The notes under the pieces: generated by a model | Databases searched by the model: none | The model's input: the letters and a program-made list of their open reading frames with translations, nothing else | What the model was told of the DNA's origin: nothing | Source of the DNA: Marinobacter vinifirmus | GTDB lineage: Bacteria > Pseudomonadota > Gammaproteobacteria > Pseudomonadales > Oleiphilaceae | Assembly (NCBI RefSeq): GCF_002258215.1 | Contig: NZ_NEFY01000003.1 | Span: 310,001-374,000, forward strand | Length of the DNA: 64,000 bases | Direction: 5' to 3' | Position numbers and translations under genes: made by a program | Shown here: one piece after another, positions 26,431-35,479 of the stretch | Layout: each line of letters begins with the position of its first letter | Position numbering within the stretch: the first letter of the stretch is position 1

Positions 26431-26460
26431 AAAAAGGCCTGAGAAACCTCAGGCCTTTTT
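26431..26460. terminator. Bidirectional terminator
   Basis: AAAAAGGCCTGAG, loop AAAC, CTCAGGCCTTTTT (26431-26460). The stem is perfect, with T-runs on both strands. It serves the DUF6455 gene (plus) and dctM (minus). Confidence 0.92.
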
Positions 26461-26466
26461 GCTATC

Positions 26467-27777
26467 TCAGAAGAGTAATTCCGGCAACCAGGTTGCGATC
26501 TCCGGGAAGATCATGATCAGGATGATCCCAACGATTTCTACCAGTACAAACGGAATGATCGACTTGTAGATATCGTTCATTGTGACCGACGGAGGCACTA
26601 CACCTTTCAGATAGAACAGGTTGAAACCGAAGGGTGGTGTCTTGTAACCGATCTCCATATTGATCACGAACAGAATGCCGAACCAGATTGGGTCAAACCC
26701 TAATGCCGTGATAATCGGAATAAATACCGGCAGAGTGATCATCATAATGCCGACAGGGTCCAGAACCATCCCCAGGAAGAAGATGATGACCATCATGGCA
26801 ATAATAGTGCCCCAGGCTCCACCCGGGATCATGGCCATAATGCTTTCAATCAGGGCCTGGGCTCCCATGCTTTGATAAGCAGAGCTGAATGCGTGGGCCG
26901 AAAACAGGATCCACATGGTCAAGCCAGTCAGCTTGAGGGTGCGGATCGCGGCTTCATTCAGTACTGACCATTTGAACTCGCCGTAGACCGCTGCTGAAAT
27001 CAGCGCACCGAGGACACCCATGGCTGCGGCTTCTGTCGGTGTGGTGAGCCCGCCCATGATGGAGCCCAGTACCATTCCCACCACGCTGATCGGCAGGAGA
27101 ACAGAGCGCAGGGCGCGGAACTTTTCAGGCCAGGATGCCCGGTCTTCTTTAGGAAGCGCTGGTGCCAGGTCTGGCTGCAGGGCGCAGCGGACAACAATAT
27201 AGAGGGTGGTGAGTACCATCAGCATAATGCCGGGCATAACACCTGCAGCAAACATCTTGCCTACGGATACACCCGTAATCAGGGCATACAGAATCATCAG
27301 GATACTTGGCGGAATCAGAACACCCCAGCCGCCACCAGTATTGATCACCCCGAGTGCCATCTGCTTGTCGTAACCCCGGGAGAGCATGGAGGGGAGTGCG
27401 ATCGCACCCATAGCGACCACTGCCGCACCGCTGATGCCCACCATGGCTGCAAATACCGCACAAATACCCAGAGTACCGATGGCCAGGCCGCCCCGGAGGC
27501 CGCCGAACCAGAGATACATCATGCGGTACAAGTCTCGCGCAACACCTGTGCGTTCAAGTATCATTGCCATGAATACAAACAGTGGTATGGCCACCAATGT
27601 AAAGCTTTCCATGGTGCCCCAGATCTGGGAAACCACCATGTAGAAGGAGTCAAAGCCCCAGGTGAAATAAAGAAAAACAACAGACACACCACCCAGCACG
27701 AATGCCAGTGGCAGGCCAAGTAACAGGAAAAACAGCAGCGAACCAAAGAAAAGAAGCGTCATGACTTCAATGCTCAT
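26467..27777 (-). CDS. dctM: TRAP transporter large permease DctM
   Basis: 436 residues, about 12 hydrophobic helices, typical of the TRAP large membrane subunit (for example LGVINTGGGWGVLIPPSILMILYALITGVSVGKMFAAGVMPG, in which the GGGxGxLIPPS core is conserved). It catalyses sodium-driven uptake with DctQ and the receptor DctP. The start overlaps the DctQ stop by one base. It is the last gene of a dctPQM operon ending at the terminator at 26431-26460. Confidence 0.94.
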   Translation of the reverse strand: MSIEVMTLLFFGSLLFFLLLGLPLAFVLGGVSVVFLYFTWGFDSFYMVVSQIWGTMESFTLVAIPLFVFMAMILERTGVARDLYRMMYLWFGGLRGGLAIGTLGICAVFAAMVGISGAAVVAMGAIALPSMLSRGYDKQMALGVINTGGGWGVLIPPSILMILYALITGVSVGKMFAAGVMPGIMLMVLTTLYIVVRCALQPDLAPALPKEDRASWPEKFRALRSVLLPISVVGMVLGSIMGGLTTPTEAAAMGVLGALISAAVYGEFKWSVLNEAAIRTLKLTGLTMWILFSAHAFSSAYQSMGAQALIESIMAMIPGGAWGTIIAMMVIIFFLGMVLDPVGIMMITLPVFIPIITALGFDPIWFGILFVINMEIGYKTPPFGFNLFYLKGVVPPSVTMNDIYKSIIPFVLVEIVGIILIMIFPEIATWLPELLF

Positions 27778-28328
27778 TATGCTTCTCCTTCTTCAGAATG
27801 GCTTTTCCGCTCGGTGGGGTCGTAATAGCTCAGGTTAAATGCGATGGCGATATCCTCCAGCAACCTCACAATGCCTTGCAGCAGCATCAAAACAGAGGCA
27901 ACAAAGATGGCTCCCTTGGCTGGCCAGATAGGCGGGTTCCAGGCAGAAAAGGAGGTTTCCCGGCTTTCGAACGACTCAGAGGCCATGTCAAAGCTGAACC
28001 AGACCAGCGCCAGCATGAAAATGAAAAACAGAATAGAGGTGAAAATGTCGACAAAGCCTTGGGCCCTCAGCTTAAGCGTCGAGTGCAGCAGATCGACATT
28101 CACGTGCCCGCGGTGGGCCATGATGTATCCGCCAGACATTACTGCGTATACACCGAACAGCAGCTGTGTCAGTTCATTTGTCCACACCGAAGGTGAATTG
28201 AAAAAATAGCGCAGAGCTACTTCAAGTATCAGAAAGACAAACATGGGAAAGACGATCAGGGCTATACATCGGCCAACGTACTCGTTGAGCCTGGTGACGC
28301 CTTTCATGAATGCGCTGACTACGCTCAT
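27777..28328 (-). CDS. dctQ: TRAP transporter small permease DctQ
   Basis: 183 residues with four predicted membrane helices and an acidic C-terminus. The conserved GGYIMAHRGHVNVDL segment, preceding the third helix, marks the DctQ family. A GGAG site precedes the start. It is separated from dctP by 81 bases holding a terminator-like hairpin, so it is probably made in smaller amounts than the receptor. Confidence 0.92.
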   Translation of the reverse strand: MSVVSAFMKGVTRLNEYVGRCIALIVFPMFVFLILEVALRYFFNSPSVWTNELTQLLFGVYAVMSGGYIMAHRGHVNVDLLHSTLKLRAQGFVDIFTSILFFIFMLALVWFSFDMASESFESRETSFSAWNPPIWPAKGAIFVASVLMLLQGIVRLLEDIAIAFNLSYYDPTERKSHSEEGEA

Positions 28329-28361
28329 GGCACTCTCCGGGGGACTTTGATGTGAACTGAG

Positions 28362-28392
28362 AAAACAGGCCCCGGGGGTTAATCGGGGCCTG
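28362..28392 (-). terminator. Attenuator-like hairpin between dctP and dctQ
   Basis: CAGGCCCCG (28366-28374) pairs with CGGGGCCTG (28384-28392). On the minus strand TTTTC follows. Partial termination here would raise receptor over permease, a common arrangement in binding-protein-dependent operons. Confidence 0.7.
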
Positions 28393-28409
28393 TGGTGTTG
28401 CGTTTAAGA

Positions 28410-29456
28410 TCAGAGGTAGCCAAGTTCGCCAAGGAACTGCTTGAGCAGGCTCAGAGCCTTCTTGGCCTCATCGCTGCGCTTGGCTTCTTCATCCCACATG
28501 CCCTGGGCGGTCTGGGCAAGCTTCTGCTGAACATCATCAGGCATCACGTTTACTTCAACACCTTGATCAGCAACGGCCTTGGCCAGGGCGATACGCTCTT
28601 TGTACAGATACTGGTTGGTACGAATCCAGAATTGCTCATCCAGAGCCTGCTTCACTACCTGTTGGAGGTCTTCAGGAAGTTTGTCCAAGGCCTTCTGGCT
28701 GACGATGATGACATCAGTGCCGGCAATGTTCAGCGCAGGCTGAACGTGGTACTTGGCAACATCGTACAGGCCCATGCTCGCAGCACCCTGGGCAGCGCCC
28801 CAGTGGGCGCCGTCTACAATGCCGGAATCCAGTGCGGTGTACAGTTCACTGCCCGGGATATAGGAAGCGGAAGCACCGGCTTCGGTCAGGAACTTCTGAA
28901 GCGCACCGGAGGAACGGATTTTCAGCCCCGTGAAGTCCTCCCAGCTGTTGATGGGTTTGCTGGTAACCATTTCGGTCGGGTAAACCTTGTCGGTTGCCCA
29001 GTAAACGCCAGACTTGGCGGCTTCATCCCGCAGCATTTGTTCGAAGCCCATGTTCTGGTGGAAGTACGCGGCTTCCCAAACGTTTCGGAATGCGAAGGGC
29101 AGGCCAGAAGCAATGCCGGCCAGGGTCATCTTGTCCTGGGCATAACCGGGAGAAATCGTACCCATTTCCAGAATGCCACGACTCACGGCATTGAAGGTTT
29201 CTGTGGCCTTGAACATAGCGCCTGCTTCAAACAGCTGGAGCTTGATCCGGCCTTCAGAGCGTTCTTCGATCACATCCTTCAGTCGACCAAGGCTGTCCTG
29301 GTAGGAGCTGCTGGAGCCTGGCCAGTGGGACTGAACCTTCCAGGTGTAGGTTTTTTCAGCGTATACAGGTGCGCTGGCGACAACAGCAGATACACCCAGT
29401 GTTAACGCGGATGCATAGGTAGTAAGGTTTTTTCTGAATGTGGCAAGGAAGCTCAT
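28410..29456 (-). CDS. dctP: TRAP transporter periplasmic receptor DctP
   Basis: 348 residues. The start is the ATG after GGAG; longer in-frame forms lack a signal-peptide start. The signal peptide ends at VYA-EK. The DctP-family core is present, including FKATETFNAVSRGILEMG and a GLKIRSSGALQKFL segment in the region where an arginine usually binds the substrate carboxylate. It captures an organic acid in the periplasm for DctQM. A shared operator-like repeat (29496-29510) lies just upstream. The substrate is probably one of the carboxylic acids handled by the surrounding CoA-dependent genes. Confidence 0.92.
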   Translation of the reverse strand: MSFLATFRKNLTTYASALTLGVSAVVASAPVYAEKTYTWKVQSHWPGSSSSYQDSLGRLKDVIEERSEGRIKLQLFEAGAMFKATETFNAVSRGILEMGTISPGYAQDKMTLAGIASGLPFAFRNVWEAAYFHQNMGFEQMLRDEAAKSGVYWATDKVYPTEMVTSKPINSWEDFTGLKIRSSGALQKFLTEAGASASYIPGSELYTALDSGIVDGAHWGAAQGAASMGLYDVAKYHVQPALNIAGTDVIIVSQKALDKLPEDLQQVVKQALDEQFWIRTNQYLYKERIALAKAVADQGVEVNVMPDDVQQKLAQTAQGMWDEEAKRSDEAKKALSLLKQFLGELGYL

Positions 29457-29495
29457 AAGTTTGCTCCAGTACTTGTTATAGTTGCATTGCTCGTG

Positions 29496-29510
29496 TTTCG
29501 CAGTGCAGAA
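29496..29510 (-). promoter_or_regulatory. Putative IclR operator at dctP
   Basis: TTTCGC-AGT-GCAGAA, one of six matching 15-base inverted repeats in this region. Read towards dctP it is preceded by TATATT, which resembles a -10 box. The same gap serves the divergent crotonase gene. Confidence 0.7.
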
Positions 29511-29623
29511 TATAAGACTGCACCGTGAACTTTTGTTGTTCGACTTTATCACAAGATTTGCCATTTGCAATAGGACGTTTTTCTCCTGTTTCAGAGGGGG
29601 AGGGCGACACCCAGGAGATGTAC

Positions 29624-30364
29624 ATGATCAAGAAATATAGCCAAGAAAAAACGATCCATCTTGTCATAGATCGTCCGGATAAGAAGAACGCCCTGAACCG
29701 AAACATGTATGAGCAGCTGGCAGGTTATGTGCGGGAGGCAAGTTCTGACCAGCATGTGCATGCCATCGTCATCTCGGGTGCTGAAGGTGTGTTTACCGCC
29801 GGCAACGATCTTGATGATTTCCGGGCGCGGGCTACGGACGAAAACCCGAAACCCTCTGCCGGCCTTGCATTCATTGAAGAATTGATGGCGTGTGATACTC
29901 CGGTGATAGCGGCGGTGGAAGGGTTGGCGATTGGTATTGGCACCACTATGTTGCTCCATTGCGACAGCGTATTTGCGGGGCGCTCGGCCAGGTTCAAAAC
30001 TGCCTTTGTCGATTTGGGGTTGGTGCCGGAGGCTGCTTCAACTGTGACCATGCCATTGCACCTTGGCTCCCGGATGGCTGCTGAATTGCTGTTGCTTGGT
30101 GAAACCCTGGATGGCACCCAGGCCGGTGAGTGTGGCCTGGTAAGCCGGGTGGTAGATGATGGACGGGCTGTGGATTCGGCCCTGGCCCTGGCGGGCAGGC
30201 TGGGAGAAAAGCCCCGAGACGCATTGCGGGCCAGCAAGCGTTTAATGAAGGCGCCATGGCGCGACCAGGTGCAGCAGGCATTGGACCGGGAGCGCGGTGT
30301 GTTCAGTGAGCGCTTGCGTTCCGATGACTGCCGTGATGCCCTGAATCGTATGCAGCGCCGTTAA
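29624..30364 (+). CDS. Enoyl-CoA hydratase/isomerase family protein
   Basis: 246 residues from the ATG six bases after AGGAG (29613-29617); the ATG at 29618 is too close to that site. It is a crotonase fold with oxyanion-hole segments FTAGNDL (57-63) and GIGTT (104-108). One active-site Glu is present (Glu136, LVPEAAS), while the other usual Glu position reads Thr. This GIGTTMLLHCD pattern is common in delta3-delta2 enoyl-CoA isomerases and PaaG-like proteins, so isomerase activity is as likely as hydration. Its stop shares TTAA with the convergent ligase gene. Confidence 0.85.
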   Translation: MIKKYSQEKTIHLVIDRPDKKNALNRNMYEQLAGYVREASSDQHVHAIVISGAEGVFTAGNDLDDFRARATDENPKPSAGLAFIEELMACDTPVIAAVEGLAIGIGTTMLLHCDSVFAGRSARFKTAFVDLGLVPEAASTVTMPLHLGSRMAAELLLLGETLDGTQAGECGLVSRVVDDGRAVDSALALAGRLGEKPRDALRASKRLMKAPWRDQVQQALDRERGVFSERLRSDDCRDALNRMQRR

Positions 30365-31953
30365 CCGGCGCTGTTATCCCAGTAAGGCGTTCTTAGCTCC
30401 CGCTTCAAGACCTTGCCAATGGTAGAGCGAGGCAGTTCCTGCCGGAACTCTACGGCACTGAGGCGCTGGGTCTTGCCCAGATGCTGGTTGGCCCAGTCCC
30501 GGATTTCCTCTTCTGTTTCCTGGCATCCGGATTTCTTTACCACCAGAGCGAGGGGAGTTTCGCCCCATTGGCTGCTGGGTATGCCGATAACCGCAGCATC
30601 GGATACCGCAGGATGGCTGAGGACGACTTTTTCCAGGTCTACGGCGTAGATGTTGAAACCGCCGGAAATAATCATGTCTTTCCTGCGGTCGAGAATATGA
30701 ACAAAGCCGTCTTCGTCAATGCGGCCCATATCGCCGCTGCGATAAAAGGCAAGTCCATCGGGGCTTTGCCACAGCATCTCCCTGGTCTGCTCCGGGCGGT
30801 TTACGTAACCCCGCATCATGGAAATCGCGCGCCCGACAATCTCGCCGATCTCACCCTGAGGCAGCTCCTTGCCATCTTCGCTGACCACCCTTACTTCAGC
30901 CCCTTCGGTGGGCAGTCCGACGGTATCCCATTTGTCCGGATAGGCAGCGCAGTCGAGGCTGGTGGAAATGCCGCCTTCTGTGAGGCCATAGACCTCCCGG
31001 ATATTGCCTGGCCAGCGTTTCATGGTTTCGGCGATCACATGGGCCCGGAGCGGCGCACTGGTACAGAGCTTGAGCTTGAAGCTTGAAAGGTCAAACTGGT
31101 CGAAGTCCGGAACCGCCAATATGCGCTCAAACTGCACGGGCACCAGCATGGCGTGGGTGACTTTGTGCTGTTCTGCCAGTTCAAGGAAGCGACGGGCATC
31201 AAACCTGGCCATCAGCACGAGGGTGCCGCCATAGAAAATGGTCGGTAGCACCGATACCAGGGTGGTGTTGGAGTACATTGGTGTCGATACAAGGTTAACG
31301 GCTTCACCGTTGAGCCCGAACCGGCTCATCCTGACCATTTGCCGCTGGCGGAACCGGTAGTCGTGGAGTATGCCCTTGGGAGTTCCGGTCGTGCCTGAAC
31401 TGTAAATGATGTTGAACGGATCGTTCAGTGTTACCGGCGCCGGGTCTGGCTCGGCGGGAATCGAGCCCAGCCAGTCCTTTAAATGCTGTCCGGCAGCATC
31501 GTTGTCCAGCCCGATCACCTCATCGTGATTCAGGCCGGCCCTGAGGCTGGCTTCGGCCCAGATATCGAGGTTTTTACGGGAAACGAACAGGAACCTGGAG
31601 CCGCAGTCACGAATCATCAGAGCCAGGGATTCGCCGCTGGCCATACCGGAAAGCGGCACCATGCAGCCACCCGCCACCAGGGTTCCCAGATAGAGGGCCA
31701 CCATTTCCCTGCTGTTTTCCGACAAGGCCGCAACGCAGTCGCCTTTTTTAAGGCCGGCCTGTCGCAGCCTGTTGGCAATGCGGTTGACCTCATGCAGCAG
31801 GCCGGCCCAGCTGAGTGCTCCCTTTTCGTCGATGATCGCGGTCTTGTCGCCTTGTCCGCTGGCAAAGGCTTGAATACGAAAACCGATGGCCTCCATGGCT
31901 TCGCCGGAGTCAGTGGGAGCGTATACGGGCATTTCGTCAAATCGCGTTTTCAT
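30361..31953 (-). CDS. Acyl-CoA synthetase (AMP-forming)
   Basis: 530 residues. The start after AAAGGAT gives MKTRFDEMPVYAP; upstream in-frame sequence is not coding-like. The ANL-family motifs are complete: the P-loop YSSGTTGTPKG, the YGLTEGG region, YRSGDMG and the C-terminal catalytic-lysine segment (PRSTIGKVLKRELR). It activates a carboxylic acid to its CoA ester with ATP. It is divergent from an SDR gene with which it probably forms one catabolic unit. In the Pseudomonas levulinate (lva) pathway an acyl-CoA ligase plays the matching role. The substrate is unknown. Confidence 0.9.
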   Translation of the reverse strand: MKTRFDEMPVYAPTDSGEAMEAIGFRIQAFASGQGDKTAIIDEKGALSWAGLLHEVNRIANRLRQAGLKKGDCVAALSENSREMVALYLGTLVAGGCMVPLSGMASGESLALMIRDCGSRFLFVSRKNLDIWAEASLRAGLNHDEVIGLDNDAAGQHLKDWLGSIPAEPDPAPVTLNDPFNIIYSSGTTGTPKGILHDYRFRQRQMVRMSRFGLNGEAVNLVSTPMYSNTTLVSVLPTIFYGGTLVLMARFDARRFLELAEQHKVTHAMLVPVQFERILAVPDFDQFDLSSFKLKLCTSAPLRAHVIAETMKRWPGNIREVYGLTEGGISTSLDCAAYPDKWDTVGLPTEGAEVRVVSEDGKELPQGEIGEIVGRAISMMRGYVNRPEQTREMLWQSPDGLAFYRSGDMGRIDEDGFVHILDRRKDMIISGGFNIYAVDLEKVVLSHPAVSDAAVIGIPSSQWGETPLALVVKKSGCQETEEEIRDWANQHLGKTQRLSAVEFRQELPRSTIGKVLKRELRTPYWDNSAG

Positions 31954-31976
31954 TTTGTCATCCTTTGATGTTGTAG

Positions 31977-31991
31977 TTTTGCTAGATGAAA
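31977..31991. promoter_or_regulatory. Weak operator-like repeat in the ligase/SDR divergent gap
   Basis: TTTTGC-TAG-ATGAAA matches the left half of the proposed IclR motif in five of six positions and the right half poorly. It resembles the weak element at 50704-50718, with shared TAGATRAAA. Listed only as a candidate. Confidence 0.3.
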
Positions 31992-32093
31992 TTAACTTCC
32001 AATTATATTGACTCATAACCGTTGCGCGTGACAAATTATCTGGAAAGCAAAATAGAACACACAAAAATAAATCATGTTAGCGGGGAGAATTTC

Positions 32094-32888
32094 ATGGGGC
32101 GATTTGATCAGCGAGTGGTAATCGTCACCGGGGCCGGAAGTGGTATCGGGCGGGCAACCGCACTCAGGCTGGGTCGCGAAGGGGCATCCGTTGTGCTTGT
32201 TGATGTCGCCGAGGGCGGCTTGCTCGAAACCGAGAATCAGATGGCTGATGGTGTATCTGTGCTGCGTCGGGTGGCAGATGTTGCTGATGAGGCTGCGGTA
32301 ACTGCCCTGGTAGCCGAAACCATGAAGACCTTTGGCCAGATTGATGTGCTGTGCAATATCGCCGGTATCGCCAGTATTTCCGGAGCCCATCCGCCGGTCA
32401 CCGAGAACAGTCGTGACGAGTGGGAGAAAGTGCTCGCTGTAAACCTGCTGGGAACCATGCTGACGATAAAGCACGTTGCACCTCACATGCAGGCCCGCAA
32501 GAAGGGCAGCATTGTCAATACTGCATCTGTTGCCGGTATTCGTTCGGGGGCTGGAGGCAATGCCTACAGCGCATCAAAGGCCGGCGTGATCAACCTGACC
32601 ATGACCGCAGCCTGTGACCTGGGGCTGGACAACGTGCGGGTAAACGCTGTTTGTCCCGGGCTGGTTGAAACCGGTATGACCCAGAAAGTCTTTGACTATG
32701 CCCGGGCACACGAAAAGGCCCACAAGCTCGGCTCCCGTTGTGAGTTGCGCCGTTATGGCGATCCCGCGGAAATTGCTGCCGCCATCCTTTTTCTCGCCAG
32801 TGACGACGCAAGTTACATTACCGGCCAGGCCCTGGCCGTTGATGGCGGGAACACCGCGTCCCTCAACCTGCCTGGAATGAAAGCCTGA
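32094..32888 (+). CDS. Short-chain dehydrogenase/reductase
   Basis: 264 residues; start after GGGGAGAA. The classical SDR motifs are the cofactor loop TGAGSGIG, the NNAG-equivalent NIAG, and the catalytic YSASK with an upstream Ser (TASVAG). It ends with the usual DGG segment. It overlaps the thioesterase start (TGATG). It probably oxidises or reduces a hydroxyacyl/ketoacyl-CoA in the 32-36 kb cluster. NAD(H) is suggested by the Asp after the second strand (LVDVAEGG). Confidence 0.9.
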   Translation: MGRFDQRVVIVTGAGSGIGRATALRLGREGASVVLVDVAEGGLLETENQMADGVSVLRRVADVADEAAVTALVAETMKTFGQIDVLCNIAGIASISGAHPPVTENSRDEWEKVLAVNLLGTMLTIKHVAPHMQARKKGSIVNTASVAGIRSGAGGNAYSASKAGVINLTMTAACDLGLDNVRVNAVCPGLVETGMTQKVFDYARAHEKAHKLGSRCELRRYGDPAEIAAAILFLASDDASYITGQALAVDGGNTASLNLPGMKA

Positions 32889-33328
32889 TGAGCAACAGTA
32901 GTCTGCACATTACCGGTGGCAAAGACTTGCCGGGTTTTCACAACATGCTGGGCTACCGGCAGGTGTCGTGGGAAGAGGACGAGGCCGTGATCGAGCTGGA
33001 AATCCAGGCGGATCACCTGAATCTGGGTGGTGTTATCCATGGTGGAGTACTGACCTCCCTGCTGGATATTGTCATGGCCGAAGCCGGCACCTACTGCCCC
33101 TACCCCGGGCGCATGCGCAAAGCCATTACGCTTTCGCTGACCACCACGTTTACCGGGCAGTGCACCGGGGGCGTAATCCGGGTGACCGGTCGTAAGCGCG
33201 CGGGTGGAAGCAGGATTTTTAACAGTACCGGTGAAGTTCACGACGAGCAGGGCAATCTGCTTGCAATCGGTGAGGGCACTTTCCGGATACGTTCTGGTAG
33301 TGAGAAACCTGAAGGCGTTCCCGTCTGA
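32888..33328 (+). CDS. PaaI-family hotdog thioesterase
   Basis: 146 residues with the hotdog-fold signature LNLGGVIHGGVLTSLLDIVMAEA, the HGG(V)-x-D region of PaaI/YbgC-type acyl-CoA thioesterases. It would release free acid and CoA from stalled intermediates. It is translationally coupled to the SDR before it and is followed 66 bases later by an acyl-CoA dehydrogenase gene. Confidence 0.87.
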   Translation: MSNSSLHITGGKDLPGFHNMLGYRQVSWEEDEAVIELEIQADHLNLGGVIHGGVLTSLLDIVMAEAGTYCPYPGRMRKAITLSLTTTFTGQCTGGVIRVTGRKRAGGSRIFNSTGEVHDEQGNLLAIGEGTFRIRSGSEKPEGVPV

Positions 33329-33394
33329 ATGCCTGCTAACGCGATTGCCGGCGTTAGTAGCAGTCGCAAATAACTGAACAGAGAGGAAGCGGAT

Positions 33395-34597
33395 ATGTTC
33401 GAGCTGTCTGACAAGGCCAAGAAACTGCAGGCCGAATTAACCGAGTTCATGAATGCCTATATCTACCCGAATGAAGAAAAGCATCACCATCAGGTGGCAA
33501 CCGCGGAGAACCGTTGGGCACCGGTTCCGATCATTGAAGAGCTGAAAGAAAAAGCGAAGGCTGCCGGGCTGTGGAACCTGTTCCTGCCAGAAAGTGATCT
33601 GGGTGCCGGGCTGACAAACTTCGAGTACGCACATCTGTGCGAGATTATGGGCCGCTCCGAGATGGCTCCCGAGGTATTCAACTGCTCCGCGCCGGACACC
33701 GGCAACATGGAGACCATTGCCCGTTACGGAAACGAGGAACAGCAGGAACAGTGGCTGAAGCCGCTTCTGGATGGAAAAATCCGTTCCTGCTTTTCCATGA
33801 CAGAGCCGGACGTCGCTTCCTCTGACGCAACCAACATTGCTTGCGAGATCCGTCGGGACGGTGACGAGTACGTTATCAACGGTCGTAAGTGGTGGTCTTC
33901 AGGTGCCATGACCACCACCAGCAAGATTGCCATCGTTATGGGCAAAACCGATCCCACCGCTCCCAAGCACCAGCAGCAGTCGATGATTCTGGTGCCACTG
34001 GATGCACCCGGGGTGAAAATGATTCGCCCGCTGACGGTATTCGGTTATGACCATGCGCCGCACGGCCACGCCGAGATTCACTACGACAACGTGCGTGTAC
34101 CGGTCAGTAATATCCTGCTGGGTGAAGGTCGCGGCTTTGAAATCGCCCAGGGGCGCCTCGGGCCGGGCCGTATCCACCATTGCATGCGCACCATCGGTGT
34201 CGCCGAGCGTGCGCTGGAGCTGATGTGCAAGCGCGCGAATGCCCGTGAGGCCTTTGGTCGCCCGCTGTCCGAATTTGATTCCATCCGGAAAGACATTGCC
34301 CGTAGTCGCATCGACATCGAGCAAGCTCGCCTCATGACCCTCAAGGCTGCCCATATGATGGATACCGTAGGCAACAAAGTGGCCCGTCAGGAAATTGCCA
34401 TGATCAAGGTGATTGCCCCGAGCATGGCCCTGAAGGTCATCGACCGCGCAATACAGGTGCACGGTGGTGCTGGCGTCAGCCAGGACACCTTCCTGGCGTC
34501 GGCCTGGGCGAAAGTCCGTACCCTGCGCCTGGCAGACGGCCCGGATGAGGTTCACCTGGATTCCGTCGCCAAACTTGAATTGCGTCAGTACCGCTGA
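33395..34597 (+). CDS. ACAD10/11-like acyl-CoA dehydrogenase
   Basis: 400 residues, acyl-CoA dehydrogenase fold. The C-terminus reads [12 protein letters not shown] where ordinary family members have YEGTxEI, so the catalytic Glu is replaced (Asp381 region). The same ADGPDEVHL sequence is characteristic of the human ACAD11/ACAD10 group. An APH-family kinase is encoded close by (35480), as if the human kinase-dehydrogenase fusion were split into two genes. By analogy with LvaC and ACAD11, the likely reaction is phosphate elimination from a 4-phosphoacyl-CoA rather than plain dehydrogenation. The match rests on motif recognition. A standard dehydrogenase role is the alternative. Confidence 0.87.
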   Translation: MFELSDKAKKLQAELTEFMNAYIYPNEEKHHHQVATAENRWAPVPIIEELKEKAKAAGLWNLFLPESDLGAGLTNFEYAHLCEIMGRSEMAPEVFNCSAPDTGNMETIARYGNEEQQEQWLKPLLDGKIRSCFSMTEPDVASSDATNIACEIRRDGDEYVINGRKWWSSGAMTTTSKIAIVMGKTDPTAPKHQQQSMILVPLDAPGVKMIRPLTVFGYDHAPHGHAEIHYDNVRVPVSNILLGEGRGFEIAQGRLGPGRIHHCMRTIGVAERALELMCKRANAREAFGRPLSEFDSIRKDIARSRIDIEQARLMTLKAAHMMDTVGNKVARQEIAMIKVIAPSMALKVIDRAIQVHGGAGVSQDTFLASAWAKVRTLRLADGPDEVHLDSVAKLELRQYR

Positions 34598-34631
34598 AAC
34601 AGCTGTTACCCAGAGTAATAAGGATTCGGAA

Positions 34632-35399
34632 ATGACTAATCCATTATTTGATATGACCGGGAAAGTGGCTGTTATCACAGGCTCCACCAAGGGCATTGGC
34701 CGGGCCATTGCCGAAGAAATGGCCCGCTGTGGCGCCCGGGTTGTGATATCCAGCCGTAAGGCGGAAGCCTGTGAACAGGTAGCCAGTGAAATGCGGGCCC
34801 AGGGCTTTGATGCCATGGCCATCGCTTGTCACGTCGGCAAGAAGGAGGACCTGCAAAACCTGGTCGACAAAACTAACGAAGCCTGGGGCACCATCGACGT
34901 TCTGGTTTGCAACGCCGCGACCAACCCGGTGTATGGTCCGACCGCTGAGATGACCGACGACGCCTGGGACAAGATCATGGACACCAACGTCAAGGGAACC
35001 TTCTGGCTCACCAATATGGTGCTGCCACAGATGGCCGAAAAGGGCTCAGGTTCTGTGGTGCTGCTGTCCAGTATTGCCGGTATTCGCGGCAACACCACTA
35101 TCGGCACTTACGGTGTGTCCAAGGCGGCAGAAGCTGCCCTGGCACGCAACCTGGCCGTTGAGTGGGGGCCGAAGGGTATCCGTGTGAACAGCATTGCGCC
35201 GGGCCTGATCAAGACCGATTTTGCCAAGGCGCTTTGGGAAGACCCGGTTCGCGTAAAGCGGGCAGAAGACAAAACCCCGCTTCGGCGCATCGGTGATCCG
35301 ATCGATATTGCCGGCCTGGCTGTTTTCCTGGCGACCCCGGCCAGTGCCTACATTACCGGGCAGGTGATTGTTGCCGACGGTGGTGAAACCATCTGCTGA
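34632..35399 (+). CDS. Short-chain dehydrogenase/reductase (DHRS4-like)
   Basis: 255 residues; ATG preceded by AAGGA. Motifs are TGSTKGIG for the cofactor, an Asn-Ala NAAT segment, and Ser-Tyr-Lys with YGVSK. The sequence resembles the DHRS4/SDR25-like carbonyl reductases found beside ACAD10/11-like genes. The arginine after the second strand (ISSRK) suggests NADP(H). A ketoacyl-CoA to hydroxyacyl-CoA reduction, supplying the kinase substrate, is a reasonable role. Confidence 0.9.
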   Translation: MTNPLFDMTGKVAVITGSTKGIGRAIAEEMARCGARVVISSRKAEACEQVASEMRAQGFDAMAIACHVGKKEDLQNLVDKTNEAWGTIDVLVCNAATNPVYGPTAEMTDDAWDKIMDTNVKGTFWLTNMVLPQMAEKGSGSVVLLSSIAGIRGNTTIGTYGVSKAAEAALARNLAVEWGPKGIRVNSIAPGLIKTDFAKALWEDPVRVKRAEDKTPLRRIGDPIDIAGLAVFLATPASAYITGQVIVADGGETIC

Positions 35400-35479
35400 T
35401 ACCGGGAAACCGCAACACCCCTGCCGCCGGGCCCTGTCTGGCGCCAGGGGTTATCAGAACATAACGACAAGAGATAATC

